Source of the DNA: Longimicrobiales bacterium
GTDB lineage: Bacteria; Gemmatimonadota; Gemmatimonadetes; Longimicrobiales; Gaopeijiaceae
Assembly: GCA_951813395.1 (NCBI GenBank)
Contig: OX638356.1
Location: 186,001-250,000, forward strand
Direction of reading: 5' to 3'
DNA length: 64,000 nt
The position numbers and the translations under genes were made by a program. Shown here one piece after another: positions 25,517 to 35,107 of this stretch; position 1 is the first letter of the stretch, and every line of letters begins with the position of its first letter. The notes under the pieces are model-generated. The model made no database searches. It was not told where the DNA came from and worked only from the letters and a program-made list of their open reading frames with translations.

Positions 25517-26818
25517 ATGCGCTTCACGACCTACACGAAATACCGCAAGAGCTGGCTGGACGCGCTCAACCTGGAGGGCCTCATGGAGATGCTCTCCGAC
25601 TTCCTCCTGGACGGGGGCTTCGCCGGCGGCCCCCACTTCCACCCATACTGGGGCTGGTCCGGCCTGGAGGATACGGCGTCGCTCGACGCGCTGAAACAGG
25701 CGCTGCTGCGCGCGCTGGTCGAGAGCGGCCAGCTGACGCCCGAGATGATCGACGAACTCCGCGGTGACGGCCCCGGCAACCCGGAGGTGCAGCAGGAGAT
25801 CGCGGACCTGCTCGACGAGCTCGTCCGGAAGATGATTGAAGAGGGCTACATCACGCTGACGGACGAGCCGTCGGGATCGGCGGGTTCCACCGGAGACGCG
25901 ACCGGCGCGGGCCACGTCGACGACGCCCGCGAGGCCGCGCGCACCGTCAACTTCAACCTGACCAGCCGCGGACTCGACTTCCTCGGCTACCGGGCGCTCC
26001 GCAACCTGCTGGGCTCGATGGGCAAGTCGAGCATTGGGGCCCACGAGACCCGCGAATACGCAACAGGCGTCGAGTCGGACGCCGGGAGCAAGCCCTACGA
26101 GTTCGGCGACACGCTGAACCTGGACATTCCCGAGACGCTGAAGAAGACGATCGCCCGGGAAGGGCTGCCGCCGCCGGGGAGCGAGGTCGCGCTGGCCCTG
26201 GACTACAAGGACCTCATGGTCCATCAGACCGACTACCGGTCCTCGTGCGCCACGGTCATCATGCTGGATGTCTCGCACTCGATGATCCTCTACGGCGAGG
26301 ATCGCTTTTCGCCCGCGAAGAAGGTGGCGCTGGCCCTGTCGCACCTGATCCGTACCGAGTTCCCCGGCGATTCGCTGCGCGTGGTGACTTTCGGGGACCG
26401 TGCCCGGGAGATCCCGCTGGGCGAGCTGCCGAAGGCCCAGGTCGGCCCCTTTCACACGAACACGGCCGAGGGGCTCGAGGTGGCGCGCAGGATCCTGACC
26501 ACGCAGAAGAAGGATATGCGCCAGATCATCATGATCACCGACGGCAAGCCGACCGCGATCACCCTCAGGCGGGGCCGGGTCTACAAGAACTCGGGCGGGC
26601 TGGACCGCGACATTCTGCGCGCGACCTACCGCGAAGTCGCCGCCTGCCGGCGCTCGGGGATCCCGATCAACACCTTCATGCTGGCCGACGACCCCTACCT
26701 GGTCCGCTTCGTGCGGGAAGTCGCGAAGATCGCGCGCGGCAAGGCCTATTTCACCTCCACAATGACGCTCGGTCAGCACATCGTGATGGATTTCCTGCGG
26801 AAGCGGCGGGCGGCGTAG
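25517..26818 (+). CDS. VWA-domain protein (MoxR partner)
   Basis: A 433-residue protein. The MIDAS motif DVSHS is at 251-255, and the VWA fold continues with IIMITDGKPTAITL. The N-terminal 230 residues are helical and acidic (DELRGDGPGNPEVQQEIADL) and include GFAGGPHFHPYWGW. In MoxR/VWA systems the VWA protein binds metal and substrate while the AAA+ ring does mechanical work; the AAA+ gene lies just upstream on the same strand beyond mutY. Its ATG at 25517 shares bases with the mutY ATG. Confidence 0.88.
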   Translation: MRFTTYTKYRKSWLDALNLEGLMEMLSDFLLDGGFAGGPHFHPYWGWSGLEDTASLDALKQALLRALVESGQLTPEMIDELRGDGPGNPEVQQEIADLLDELVRKMIEEGYITLTDEPSGSAGSTGDATGAGHVDDAREAARTVNFNLTSRGLDFLGYRALRNLLGSMGKSSIGAHETREYATGVESDAGSKPYEFGDTLNLDIPETLKKTIAREGLPPPGSEVALALDYKDLMVHQTDYRSSCATVIMLDVSHSMILYGEDRFSPAKKVALALSHLIRTEFPGDSLRVVTFGDRAREIPLGELPKAQVGPFHTNTAEGLEVARRILTTQKKDMRQIIMITDGKPTAITLRRGRVYKNSGGLDRDILRATYREVAACRRSGIPINTFMLADDPYLVRFVREVAKIARGKAYFTSTMTLGQHIVMDFLRKRRAA

Positions 26819-26836
26819 CGGGGGACCTGATCCCGG

Positions 26837-28180
26837 TCACCCCTCCGTGACTGCTTCGAACGCCTCCGGGTTGATCGCGGCGGCACGCCTGGCGCGCAGC
26901 TCGGGCATGACGTCCCTTTGCGAGAAGCGCTCCAGGAACAGTCCTTCGAGCGTCAGCCCGAAGACCGCCAGCCCGACCCCCAGCACCGCCCCCGTCAACC
27001 CGGCTTCCCGAATGAAGAATGCGGCCGCGACGATGCTGGCGACGCGCAGAACGGCCCCGGCCCCCACGACCCCGGTCCGCCCGGAGCGTACGAAGAGACC
27101 CTGGTAGTACTGGCGCAGCCCGTAGAGGAACGGATACGCCGCGGCGATCGGCAACGCGGCACCAGCCAGCGCGACCAGGTCCGAATCCAGCGCGAAGACG
27201 TAGCCGAGCAACGGCTCGCGAATCGCGGGCAGCGCCAGGATCAGGAGGGTCGCCACCATCGCGAATGCAACGGCCGCGCCCCAGGCCCGCACGCGCCGGT
27301 GCGTCTCGGAGCACTCGACCAGCGCAATGCTGGCGTGCTGCAGCTGGCCGACCGGAGCCGCGATGAACCACGCCACGGCTTCGACCACCCCGAACGCGGC
27401 CAGCGCCAGGTCCGGGTTGGCCGTGCGCGCGAGCACCGCGTTGATGATCAGGGGCGTCGCCCACCAGAGGAGCACGTTCAGCATGAGCGGGGCCGAAAAG
27501 GCGGCTACGTTCTCCCGGTCGGTCTCGCAGTCCTGCCTCTCCAGCTGGATGTCCGGCGTGGGAGACCACAGAACGACCAGCGTTTCGACGACCAGGCCGC
27601 CGGTGAAGGCCGCGGCGCCGAGCCAGGCGCCACCGCCCGTCGCCAGGAGCGCGAAGGCGACCACCGCCAGGATTCCCGTGCGGCCTCCGGTGGCCAGGGC
27701 GATGGGCAGCGTTCGGTGGCCCGCAACGAGGCGTCCCTGGTGGGCCGCGCGCACGGCCGTGAGGAAGGGCACCGGCCACAGGAACTGCATCGCGCGGACC
27801 GCTTCGGCCAGCACTTCCGGGCCGACACCGACCGCCCCGGCGAACACCACGTCGCCGGCGGACGTGTAGGCGATGAGCGCTCCGACAAGCGACATCACCC
27901 CGCCGGTCAGGTAGGCGAAGCGCTTGACCGGCGAAAAGGACGCTTCGGCCAGCAGGCGCGCGGCGGCAACCTGCTGCACGACCAGCAGCGGAGCATACAG
28001 GACGCCGCAAACCGCAAACGCGACGCTGTATCCGGCGAGCGCGATGACCGGATCCGCCGATCGGGCCAATGCCGCCGCCAGAATCGGATTGGTCGCGGTG
28101 AGCAGGAGACTGGTCGCCGCCAGAGGGGTGTAGAAGCGGGCGAAGCCGCCCGCGGTGACGAGTGATTCGCCTTCCCTCAC
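26837..28180 (-). CDS. MATE/ANKH-like multidrug/oligosaccharidyl-lipid (MOP) family transporter
   Basis: A 447-residue integral membrane protein with about 12 hydrophobic segments in two halves, opening FYTPLAATSLLLTATNPILA. The two-fold layout and FFIREAGLTGAVLG..AVFGLTLEGL near the end fit the MOP flippase superfamily, closest by eye to MatE or progressive-ankylosis-like members. The substrate could be a drug, a lipid-linked sugar or an anion. It is convergent with the VWA gene (18-bp gap) and divergent from phzF. Confidence 0.7.
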   Translation of the reverse strand: MREGESLVTAGGFARFYTPLAATSLLLTATNPILAAALARSADPVIALAGYSVAFAVCGVLYAPLLVVQQVAAARLLAEASFSPVKRFAYLTGGVMSLVGALIAYTSAGDVVFAGAVGVGPEVLAEAVRAMQFLWPVPFLTAVRAAHQGRLVAGHRTLPIALATGGRTGILAVVAFALLATGGGAWLGAAAFTGGLVVETLVVLWSPTPDIQLERQDCETDRENVAAFSAPLMLNVLLWWATPLIINAVLARTANPDLALAAFGVVEAVAWFIAAPVGQLQHASIALVECSETHRRVRAWGAAVAFAMVATLLILALPAIREPLLGYVFALDSDLVALAGAALPIAAAYPFLYGLRQYYQGLFVRSGRTGVVGAGAVLRVASIVAAAFFIREAGLTGAVLGVGLAVFGLTLEGLFLERFSQRDVMPELRARRAAAINPEAFEAVTEG

Positions 28181-28370
28181 CCGAGTTCAGCCGGGCAGGA
28201 GCGTGCCGCGACCCGGACGGGGCCTACCGCAACGGCGCAAAATGTGGACTTTACCATGTGTCACCGGCCTGATGGCCCTATGGATCCGCGGTTTGTTTCT
28301 CCGCCCTCGGCACGGCACGGAGATGCGCCACGGACCACCCGTTTTCCAACCCCCGCAAGGCCCCTGAACA

Positions 28371-29219
28371 ATGACCGGTCGAGGGATTCCATACTATACC
28401 GTGGATGCATTCACCGACACCCCGTTTGGCGGCAACCCGGCCGCGGTGTGTCTCGACATCGATGGACTGTCCGATGCCGCAATGGCGCGGATCGCCGCCG
28501 AAATGAACCTCTCCGAGACGGCGTTCGTCTACGCCCCGGACGAAAGCGGCGAGCGGCGGCTGCGCTGGTTCACTCCGGTCGCCGAGGTGCCGCTCTGCGG
28601 CCACGCCACGCTGGCCAGTGCCCACGTGCTGCTGCGCGAACTTGCGCTGTCGGCGCCGGTGCGTTTCCGGTCCCTTTCGGGCCTCCTGGTGGTGAGCGAA
28701 AAGGACGGCCGGCTACGCATGGACTTTCCCGCGAACCCGCCCCGCGAGGCGCCCATGCCCGACGGGCTGGCCCCGGCGCTGGGGATCGCCGGCGGAGACG
28801 GAGACGGGGCCGGGTCCGCCCAGGCCACCTTCGCCACCTCGGGGAAGGTCGCGCTGGTCGTGGTCCGCACGGAGGCGGAGGTCCTGTCCATCCGCCCCGA
28901 TTTCGGCGCGCTCGGCCGGGTCCGCCTGCCCGGCGGCGTCATGGGCGTCGCGGTCACCGCGCCGGGCGCCGAGCCCCACGTGGACTTTGTGTCCCGGTTC
29001 TTCGCGCCCTGGCTCGGCGTCGACGAGGATCCCGTCACGGGCGTGGCCCACACCACCCTCACGCCCTACTGGTCGGCCGTGCTGGGCAAGGCGAAAATGG
29101 CGGCGCGGCAGCGGTCGGCGCGGGGCGGCAAGCTCACCGTGCGCGCCCGGGAAGATCGCGTCGAGCTCGTGGGGCAGGCCGTCACGGTGGCGTCGGGGAG
29201 CATGTTGCGCCCGGCCTGA
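28371..29219 (+). CDS. PhzF-family isomerase/epimerase
   Basis: A 282-residue protein of the diaminopimelate-epimerase fold. It has VDAFTDTPFGGNPAAVCLD at the N-terminus, the catalytic Glu49 in NLSETAFV, and LRWFTPVAEVPLCGHATLAS, all PhzF hallmarks. The second half has FFAPWLGVDEDPVTGVAHTT. PhzF itself isomerises a phenazine precursor, but most genomic homologues have no known substrate and no phenazine genes are nearby. Confidence 0.92.
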   Translation: MTGRGIPYYTVDAFTDTPFGGNPAAVCLDIDGLSDAAMARIAAEMNLSETAFVYAPDESGERRLRWFTPVAEVPLCGHATLASAHVLLRELALSAPVRFRSLSGLLVVSEKDGRLRMDFPANPPREAPMPDGLAPALGIAGGDGDGAGSAQATFATSGKVALVVVRTEAEVLSIRPDFGALGRVRLPGGVMGVAVTAPGAEPHVDFVSRFFAPWLGVDEDPVTGVAHTTLTPYWSAVLGKAKMAARQRSARGGKLTVRAREDRVELVGQAVTVASGSMLRPA

Positions 29220-29232
29220 CCGCCGCCGGCGC

Positions 29233-29490
29233 TCAAAGCTTCGACAGATCGATCGACTCGTCGATGAGCATGACGGGGATGCCGTCCTCGACCGGGTAGA
29301 GGATCCTGCCGTCCTCACGCACGAGACCCGCCGTGACGGGCTCGCTCAGCGCCTCTCCGCCCCCGTTCTTGACCGCACCGCCCGAGATCGCGGCGTTCAG
29401 GCGGTCGAGCAGCGCCGCGTCGGCCACGGCCACCGGCGTCCGGTTCGCGGGGCAGACAAGGATGTCGAGCAGCTCCTGATCGATGGGCAC
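29233..29490 (-). CDS. Trm112-like small protein
   Basis: An 85-residue protein with LLDILVCPANRTPV near the start and EDGRILYPVEDGIPVMLIDE at the end, the two ends of the Trm112/UPF0434 fold. Only one cysteine remains in the first knuckle, so it may not bind zinc; many bacterial members have lost it too. Relatives activate or stabilise methyltransferases. The middle holds a Gly-rich insert. Confidence 0.88.
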   Translation of the reverse strand: MPIDQELLDILVCPANRTPVAVADAALLDRLNAAISGGAVKNGGGEALSEPVTAGLVREDGRILYPVEDGIPVMLIDESIDLSKL

Positions 29491-29593
29491 GCGTTGGGTC
29501 CTCGGCCTTGGGTAGGTGGGAGCGGGCGCAGTAAGTTAGGCAGCGGGACGGGCTGACGGAATGCCGACGGGCAGAGACAGGAGGGCGAAGGAC

Positions 29594-30142
29594 ATGAACG
29601 GAAACAGAAGACGGGTCGCGGCGGGCCTCGCGACGATCGCGGCGCTGGCGGTCGCGGGTGCATCGGCATGCGGAGCGGGGAACGGGGGCGGACCCCAGGC
29701 CGGGGCGGCGTCCGCGGGCTCGACACCGCAGGAATCCGACTCGCGGCAACTCGTGCTGCCGGCCCCCGGAAGGGCCTGGGTCATCTTCGGCGCGGACACC
29801 GTGGTTGCCGAGGTCGCGAGCACCCCCGAACAGCGCGAAAAGGGCCTGATGGATCGCGATGCGGTGCCGGACGGGACCGGCATGCTCTTCGTCTTCAACC
29901 GGAGCGAGGAACGCTCGTTGTGGATGAAGGACACGCACGTAGCGCTCGACGTCGCCTTCTTCGACGACGCGAACACGATCGCCGGCATCAAGCAGATGGA
30001 AGCGCTGGACGAATCCCTGACCGACTCCGACATCGCCACGGCGCTGGTGCTTGAGGTGCGGAAGGGGTGGTTCGCCGAGCACGGAATCGGCGTGGGCGCG
30101 ACGGCCGAGGTCGTGTTCGGCCCCGGGCTCACCGTGCGCTGA
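29594..30142 (+). CDS. DUF192 lipoprotein
   Basis: A 182-residue protein if it starts at the ATG at 29594, preceded by GGAGGGCGAAGG; a frame open to 29561 is less likely. The signal sequence ends in ALAVAGASACG, a lipobox. The DUF192 domain shows EVASTPEQREKGLMDRDAVP, GMLFVFNRSEERSLWMKDTH and ALDVAFFDDANTI. The function of DUF192 is unknown. Its 3' end overlaps the aminotransferase gene tail by 14 bp, convergently. Confidence 0.9.
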   Translation: MNGNRRRVAAGLATIAALAVAGASACGAGNGGGPQAGAASAGSTPQESDSRQLVLPAPGRAWVIFGADTVVAEVASTPEQREKGLMDRDAVPDGTGMLFVFNRSEERSLWMKDTHVALDVAFFDDANTIAGIKQMEALDESLTDSDIATALVLEVRKGWFAEHGIGVGATAEVVFGPGLTVR

Positions 30143-31295
30143 GCGCCGTCTCGAAGGCCCGCACCAGCGCCTCCGCGTCCTCTTCCGTGTTGTAGACGTT
30201 GGGTGACACGCGCACGCTCGTCCCCCGAAACGAGACGCCAACGCGGTGGCGCTCCAGGCTCGCCTTCAGGCGGTCCAGTCCCGTGCCGGGCGGGAGTCCC
30301 AGTCCGAACAGGTGGGGCGAGCGCCACGCATCGTCCTCCACCCACACGCCCAGGTTCCGCAGACGCGGAAACGCACCCCGCATGAGCGCGGCCGTGTAGG
30401 CGGCGACCCGCTCCGGACGCCACTCCAGCACGAGGTTCAGCGACGCGGACAGCGCCGGGATCAGCGCGAAGTTGCTGCGCTGCCCCACGTCGAAGCGCAG
30501 CGCCCCGGGCTGGTACTCGTCCTCGTATTCGACCAGGCCGGCGAAGTTCTCGGAGTCGCGACGGCCGATCCAGGTCTCCTCGAGCGGGATTCCGTCCAGA
30601 TACCGTTCCCCGAACCAGGCGAGCGACAGCGAATACGGGCCCAGCAGCCACTTGTACCCGGCGACGACCAGCGCGTCGGGGTCGAGCGCAGCCACATCGA
30701 TCGGCGCGGCCCCGACGGTCTGTGTCCCGTCCAGCACGAACGCGGCCCCGACTTCGCGGGTGCGGGCGCGGACGGCGTCCACATCGAATCGGGTGCCGTC
30801 GGTCCAGTGCACGGTCCCCATGGACACCGCCACGGTGCCGCGGTCGATCCGGTCGAGGATCCGGTCGGTCCATCCCTCGCCGCGTCTCCCGCCTCCTGGC
30901 GGCCCCACGACGCGCAGCTCGCCGCCCTTTTCCTCCACCAGGCGCCGCCACGGGTAGACGTTGCCCGGGAACTGCTCGTGCGCGATCACGACGTTGGCGC
31001 CACGCCCGGTCTCGGTGTTGCGGGTGATCGTCGACACCGCGTACGACACCGACGGCACCGTCGCGACCTGATTCGGCGCGGGCGCCCCGATCAGCCGGGC
31101 AAAGCGCTCGCGGACCTTGTCGGCGGGATCGAAGAAGTCCTCGGGGGCGATCGCCTGGGGGAAGCGCTTGGCCCTGAGGCCCTCGATTCCGGCGCGCTCC
31201 GCCACCCGCGGGAGCGGTCCCATGTAGGCACAGTTCAGATAGTGGAAGTCGTCCGGCAGCGAGAAGTGCGCACGCTGGCAGGCGAGCTGACTCAT
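30129..31295 (-). CDS. Class V (PLP) aminotransferase / desulfurase-like enzyme
   Basis: A 388-residue PLP enzyme of fold type I. The PLP-binding Lys is in VVAGYKWLLGPYSLS, and FVLDGTQTVGAAPIDV holds the PLP-ring Asp. ACQRAHFSLPDDFHYLNCA opens the protein. The family covers cysteine desulfurases, serine/alanine-glyoxylate aminotransferases and isopenicillin-N epimerase-like enzymes, and nothing here picks one. The ATG overlaps the TAXI-SBP stop as ATGA, so both are translated from one mRNA; the enzyme may act on an amino compound imported by that transporter. Confidence 0.88.
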   Translation of the reverse strand: MSQLACQRAHFSLPDDFHYLNCAYMGPLPRVAERAGIEGLRAKRFPQAIAPEDFFDPADKVRERFARLIGAPAPNQVATVPSVSYAVSTITRNTETGRGANVVIAHEQFPGNVYPWRRLVEEKGGELRVVGPPGGGRRGEGWTDRILDRIDRGTVAVSMGTVHWTDGTRFDVDAVRARTREVGAAFVLDGTQTVGAAPIDVAALDPDALVVAGYKWLLGPYSLSLAWFGERYLDGIPLEETWIGRRDSENFAGLVEYEDEYQPGALRFDVGQRSNFALIPALSASLNLVLEWRPERVAAYTAALMRGAFPRLRNLGVWVEDDAWRSPHLFGLGLPPGTGLDRLKASLERHRVGVSFRGTSVRVSPNVYNTEEDAEALVRAFETALSAR

Positions 31296-32260
31296 GGCCC
31301 TTCTCCGCTCCCAAGGTTGCCGTCCACCCACGCTTGCGTGACGTCGTGCAGCGCGATCGGCGCGTCGAGCAGCGCAGGCATGGCGATCTGCTCGACCATC
31401 TCGTGGACCTGCGCCAGGTTGGCCCGCTCATCCGAGAGCAGCCGAACCACGTTCTGGACCACGTCGCCGGGGATGTCCGCCATGCCGATCACCCAGTTCA
31501 TGATCCCCGCCGTCGGTACGGCGGCGTCCGTGCCGGGATAGCTCCCCGCCGGGATTTCGCCGTGGATGTAGTACGGGTAGTGCTCGCGCAGGTAGTCGAC
31601 CTGCTCCGCACCCATCGGGAGCAGCCGCGCGCCCCCGGTCGTGGTCGCCTCCAGCACGGCCGCGGCCGGGTACCCCACCGAGATGATCGCGGCGTCCAGC
31701 GCGCCGTCCTTGAGCGCGGTGGCCGACTCGTTGAAGCTCAGGTAGCGCACCGTCACGTCGTCGTAGGTCAGTCCGTACGCCTCAAGGATCTGGCGCGACA
31801 TCTGCTCGGTGCCGCTTCCCGCCGCGCCCACCGACACCGTGCCGCCCGCGAGATCGGCGAGCGAGGTCGCCGTGGTGCCCCTCGACACGACGATGTGCGT
31901 CATGTTCGGGTAGAGCGGCGCGAGGATCCTGAGGTCCGCCACGGCCTCTTCGTAGTCCAGGCCGCCGGTCGCCGCCTCGTAGACGGTGTTGCCGGTGGCG
32001 AAGGCGAGGTCGGTCTGCCGTTCCCGCAGGCGGTTGACGTTCTCGACCGATCCGCCGCTGACCTCCGCGGTGTACTGCCGCAGGGTGTCCATGACCGAGA
32101 GGCGCGCGGCGATCGCGCCGCCCAGGGGATAGTAGATGCCGCCGGTGCCGGCGGTGCCGAGGCTCAGGAATTCCTGGGAACCGGAACCCGAACAGGCGGC
32201 GAGTCCCGAGACGGCCAGCAGGGCCGCCGTGTGCAGTCTGATCATCCGTGCTGACTTCAT
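31292..32260 (-). CDS. TAXI-family TRAP transporter solute-binding lipoprotein
   Basis: A 322-residue protein. The ATG at 32260 gives a signal peptide (MKSARMIRLHTAALLAVSGL) and a lipobox LAAC with Cys23; the longer frame is spurious. The TAXI domain shows LSLGTAGTGGIYYPLGGAIA, FATGNTVYEAATGG, SVGAAGSGTEQMSRQIL and DAAIISVGYP. It captures a substrate outside the membrane for the fused permease encoded 70 bp upstream. TAXI systems are known for glutamate/2-oxoglutarate-like acids, but the ligand here is unknown. Confidence 0.92.
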   Translation of the reverse strand: MKSARMIRLHTAALLAVSGLAACSGSGSQEFLSLGTAGTGGIYYPLGGAIAARLSVMDTLRQYTAEVSGGSVENVNRLRERQTDLAFATGNTVYEAATGGLDYEEAVADLRILAPLYPNMTHIVVSRGTTATSLADLAGGTVSVGAAGSGTEQMSRQILEAYGLTYDDVTVRYLSFNESATALKDGALDAAIISVGYPAAAVLEATTTGGARLLPMGAEQVDYLREHYPYYIHGEIPAGSYPGTDAAVPTAGIMNWVIGMADIPGDVVQNVVRLLSDERANLAQVHEMVEQIAMPALLDAPIALHDVTQAWVDGNLGSGEGP

Positions 32261-32330
32261 TTGCTGCCGACTCCGCGAGGGTGATTGGGGACCCAGCGAA
32301 AATAACGGGTCGGCGCACCCTCGGGCCGGG

Positions 32331-34217
32331 TCAGCGCCCGCTCGGGTCGCCGCGAGACACGTCGTCGCTTCCGGGCGGAACCCCCGCGAGGCCGGCGCCC
32401 AGGAAGAGGACCAGACCAATTCCGTCCCAGAGGAAACCGGGTGCGATCAGCGCGATGGCCGCCACCATCATCACCAACCTTCGTACTCTCCCCAAAGACC
32501 CCCGCACATGTCCGATCACCGCCCCGGCAAGCGCGACGACCCCGATCAGCGCCGTCACCGTTGTGGTGATGATCTCGGTCGCGGTCCCGTCCAGGATCAG
32601 CGCGGGCGCGTAGACGAACATGAACGGCACGAGGAATCCGGCCGACGCGAGTCCCATTGCGGTCCACGCCGTCTTCAGCGGGGGCGACCCGGAGATGCCC
32701 GCGGCGGCGTAGGCGGCGAGCGAGACGGGGGGCGTCACGTTCGAGATGCACCCGAAGTAGAAGATGAAGAGGTGCGCGGCCAGGAGGGGCACGCCGAGTT
32801 CGACCAGCGCGGGCGCACCGAGGGCGGCGAGGACGACGTAGGCGGCGGTGGTCGGCAGCCCCATGCCCAGCACGATCGAGCCGAGGGCGGTGAGGATCAG
32901 GGCGACCAGAAGATTGCCCTGCGAGATGACCACGATCAGCTCGGACATCCGCAGCCCGATACCGGTCAGGGACGCCACTCCGACGACGATGCCCGCGGCC
33001 GCGCACGCCGCCGCCACCTGGACCGCTCCCGAGGCCGCGGTGCGCAGCGAGCGGGCGATCTTCGCGAGCCCCGGACGGGTGTGCGGGAAGGCGTACGCGG
33101 CCAGCACCGACGTGACGACGCCCCAGAAGGCGGCGCGCATGGGTGAACGTCCGAGCGCGAGCATGAGCACGATGATCAGCACGGGGACGAGCAGGTGGAT
33201 GCGTCTCGCGATCTCCTCGGAGCGGCCCTTCGCGCTGCCCTCGAGCCCGACCTTGGTGGCACGGAAGTGGATGGCCCACAGGAGGGCGGCGTAGTACAGG
33301 AGGGCGGGGATCGCGGCCGAGAGGGCCACCGTCGCGTAGGGGATGTTGGTCCAGGTCGCCAGGATGAAGGCGCCGGCTCCCATGACGGGCGGCATGAGCT
33401 GGCCGCCGGTGCTCGCCGCGGCCTCGATCGCGCCGGCGAAGAAGCGGTGGAATCCGGACCGGCGCATGAGGGGGATGGTGAAGGTCCCGGTCGTGACGAC
33501 GTTGGCCACGGCGCTGCCCGACAGCGAACCCATGAACGCGCTCGCCACCGCCGCCGTCTTCGCGGGGCCGCCCCGTGTGCGGCCGGCGACGCGGTCCGCG
33601 AGTGCGATCAGCAGGCCTCCGCCGCCCGCGACGTCGAGGAACGCGCCGAAGAGCACGAAGAGGTAGACGAAGTCGGCGGATACGCCCAGGGGGACGCCCC
33701 AGATCCCTTCCGTCGACAGGTAGAGCTGCTCGATCAGGCGCCCGGGCCCGTATCCCCGGTGGGCGAGGAACCCCGGCAGCCATGGCCCCGCGAGCGCATA
33801 CGAGAGCGCGCCGGTCGCGACCACCACCAGGCCCCACCCCGTTGCGCGCCGCGCCAGGAGCAGCACCCCGGCGACGAGCACCGCGCCGGTCGCCAGGTCG
33901 AGCGTCGTCGGGCTGCCCGAACGGGCAACCAGCGCTTCGTTCTGCGACACGAGGTAGAGGGCGCAAGCGACCAGCACCGCACCGAAGACGGCGTTGAAGG
34001 CCCATCCCCACTTCGACCGGGGAAGCGCCCGAACCCCCACGCCCAGGAACGCCAGCGACGCCATGAGGGCGAGGTGGACCGGGCGCTGCACGAGCGCGGT
34101 GAATGGCGAGAAGCCCGCGCCGAAGAGATGGAAGACGGCCGCCAGGGCAGCGACAGCCAAAATCGCGCGCGCCCGCATTGAACCGCGCGGGCGCTCCACT
34201 GCGTCGGAGGTTGCGGC
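32331..34217 (-). CDS. TRAP transporter fused permease (TAXI type)
   Basis: About 628 residues with roughly 17-19 hydrophobic segments. A DctQ-like N-terminal block is followed by the DctM core: AFMGSLSGSAVANVVTTGTF, AAASTGGQLMPPVMGAGAFI and SIVLGMGLPTTAAYVVLAAL, which are signatures of TRAP large subunits. The start is uncertain: TTG at 34217 (11 bp after the Yip1-like stop), GTG at 34199 or ATG at 34178; none has a good Shine-Dalgarno. It should use a sodium gradient with the TAXI-SBP downstream. Confidence 0.9.
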   Translation of the reverse strand, partial: AATSDAVERPRGSMRARAILAVAALAAVFHLFGAGFSPFTALVQRPVHLALMASLAFLGVGVRALPRSKWGWAFNAVFGAVLVACALYLVSQNEALVARSGSPTTLDLATGAVLVAGVLLLARRATGWGLVVVATGALSYALAGPWLPGFLAHRGYGPGRLIEQLYLSTEGIWGVPLGVSADFVYLFVLFGAFLDVAGGGGLLIALADRVAGRTRGGPAKTAAVASAFMGSLSGSAVANVVTTGTFTIPLMRRSGFHRFFAGAIEAAASTGGQLMPPVMGAGAFILATWTNIPYATVALSAAIPALLYYAALLWAIHFRATKVGLEGSAKGRSEEIARRIHLLVPVLIIVLMLALGRSPMRAAFWGVVTSVLAAYAFPHTRPGLAKIARSLRTAASGAVQVAAACAAAGIVVGVASLTGIGLRMSELIVVISQGNLLVALILTALGSIVLGMGLPTTAAYVVLAALGAPALVELGVPLLAAHLFIFYFGCISNVTPPVSLAAYAAAGISGSPPLKTAWTAMGLASAGFLVPFMFVYAPALILDGTATEIITTTVTALIGVVALAGAVIGHVRGSLGRVRRLVMMVAAIALIAPGFLWDGIGLVLFLGAGLAGVPPGSDDVSRGDPSGR

Positions 34218-34228
34218 CAATGTGATCG

Positions 34229-34930
34229 CTAGAAAAGCGCCCCGATCGCCGCGAACACGACCAGTAAGCCGACAAGGATCGTCGCGGTGGATTTCGCGCT
34301 CCGCCTCTCGTCGATCGCGGCCAGCCCGATGCCGGCAACGATGCAGGCCCACAGGGCGAACAGGTCGATCCCGCCGAGCAGGCCGGCCAGATAGCCCTCC
34401 GGCAGGAAGCCGAAGAAGGACCCGACCGACAGCGTCTGGTCGAAGTCCAGGTTGCGCGCCCGGAGCGGAATCATGAAGAGCGCGCCGAGCGCCGAAATCA
34501 CACCGGTGTGCGCGTTGACGCAGAGATGCTGCCTGAAGGTCGCGCGGTCTCCGCGGATGAAGACGAAGATCACGTAGGTCACGACGCTGATGAGCACCGG
34601 AAAGAGGAGCGTGACCGCCAGAGCACCCGCAGAAGTCATCGCGCGGAAGAACTCCGGCGGCAGGTCCGGCATCTGATCCCGCTGCTCAGGCGGAATGTTG
34701 CCCCCGAACGCCTCGAATGCCTCGACCGGGATCAGGAACATCGACACGCCCGTTACGAGGGCGACCAAAACAGCCACGGGGAACCAGGCGGGGTTCAGCA
34801 CGAGCGCCCGAAACAGGTCTCGCGGCTGCGCGAACACCATCCACAGGCGGTGTACGAACGCCGGACGGGGGGGCAGTTCGGCGGCGGCGGGATCCGCGTG
34901 GGCTCCGGGGGCCATGGGGGCTTCGGTCAT
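34229..34930 (-). CDS. YIP1-family membrane protein
   Basis: A 233-residue membrane protein starting at the ATG at 34930. It has a cytoplasmic N-terminal HRLWMVFAQPRDLFRALVLN, followed by about five hydrophobic segments (VAVLVALVTGVSMFLI, LAVTLLFPVLISVVTYVIFV, VISALGALFMIPL, FALWACIVAGIGLAAI and TILVGLLVVFAAIGALF). This matches bacterial YIP1-domain proteins, whose role is not established. It leads the transporter operon. Confidence 0.85.
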   Translation of the reverse strand: MTEAPMAPGAHADPAAAELPPRPAFVHRLWMVFAQPRDLFRALVLNPAWFPVAVLVALVTGVSMFLIPVEAFEAFGGNIPPEQRDQMPDLPPEFFRAMTSAGALAVTLLFPVLISVVTYVIFVFIRGDRATFRQHLCVNAHTGVISALGALFMIPLRARNLDFDQTLSVGSFFGFLPEGYLAGLLGGIDLFALWACIVAGIGLAAIDERRSAKSTATILVGLLVVFAAIGALF

Positions 34931-35107
34931 GTCGGTTCTCCATTGTCGTCTGCAGTGATCCGACCGGCTACGGGCCGCGCAGGCCACCTTCGGCCTCGCG
35001 CCGCGACGGGACCCAACCTATGCAGCCGATTCTGGCCGGGCAATTGGTTAGTGGTTATCGTTCTTGGCTGCAAAACGCGTATGGTACGACAAATTCGGCG
35101 AGGCGTA

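Noticed and set aside
34508-35107. A 200-codon N-terminal extension of the gene at 35,108
   Set aside because: It runs antisense through the YIP1-like gene and its promoter region; composition changes at the ATG at 35108.
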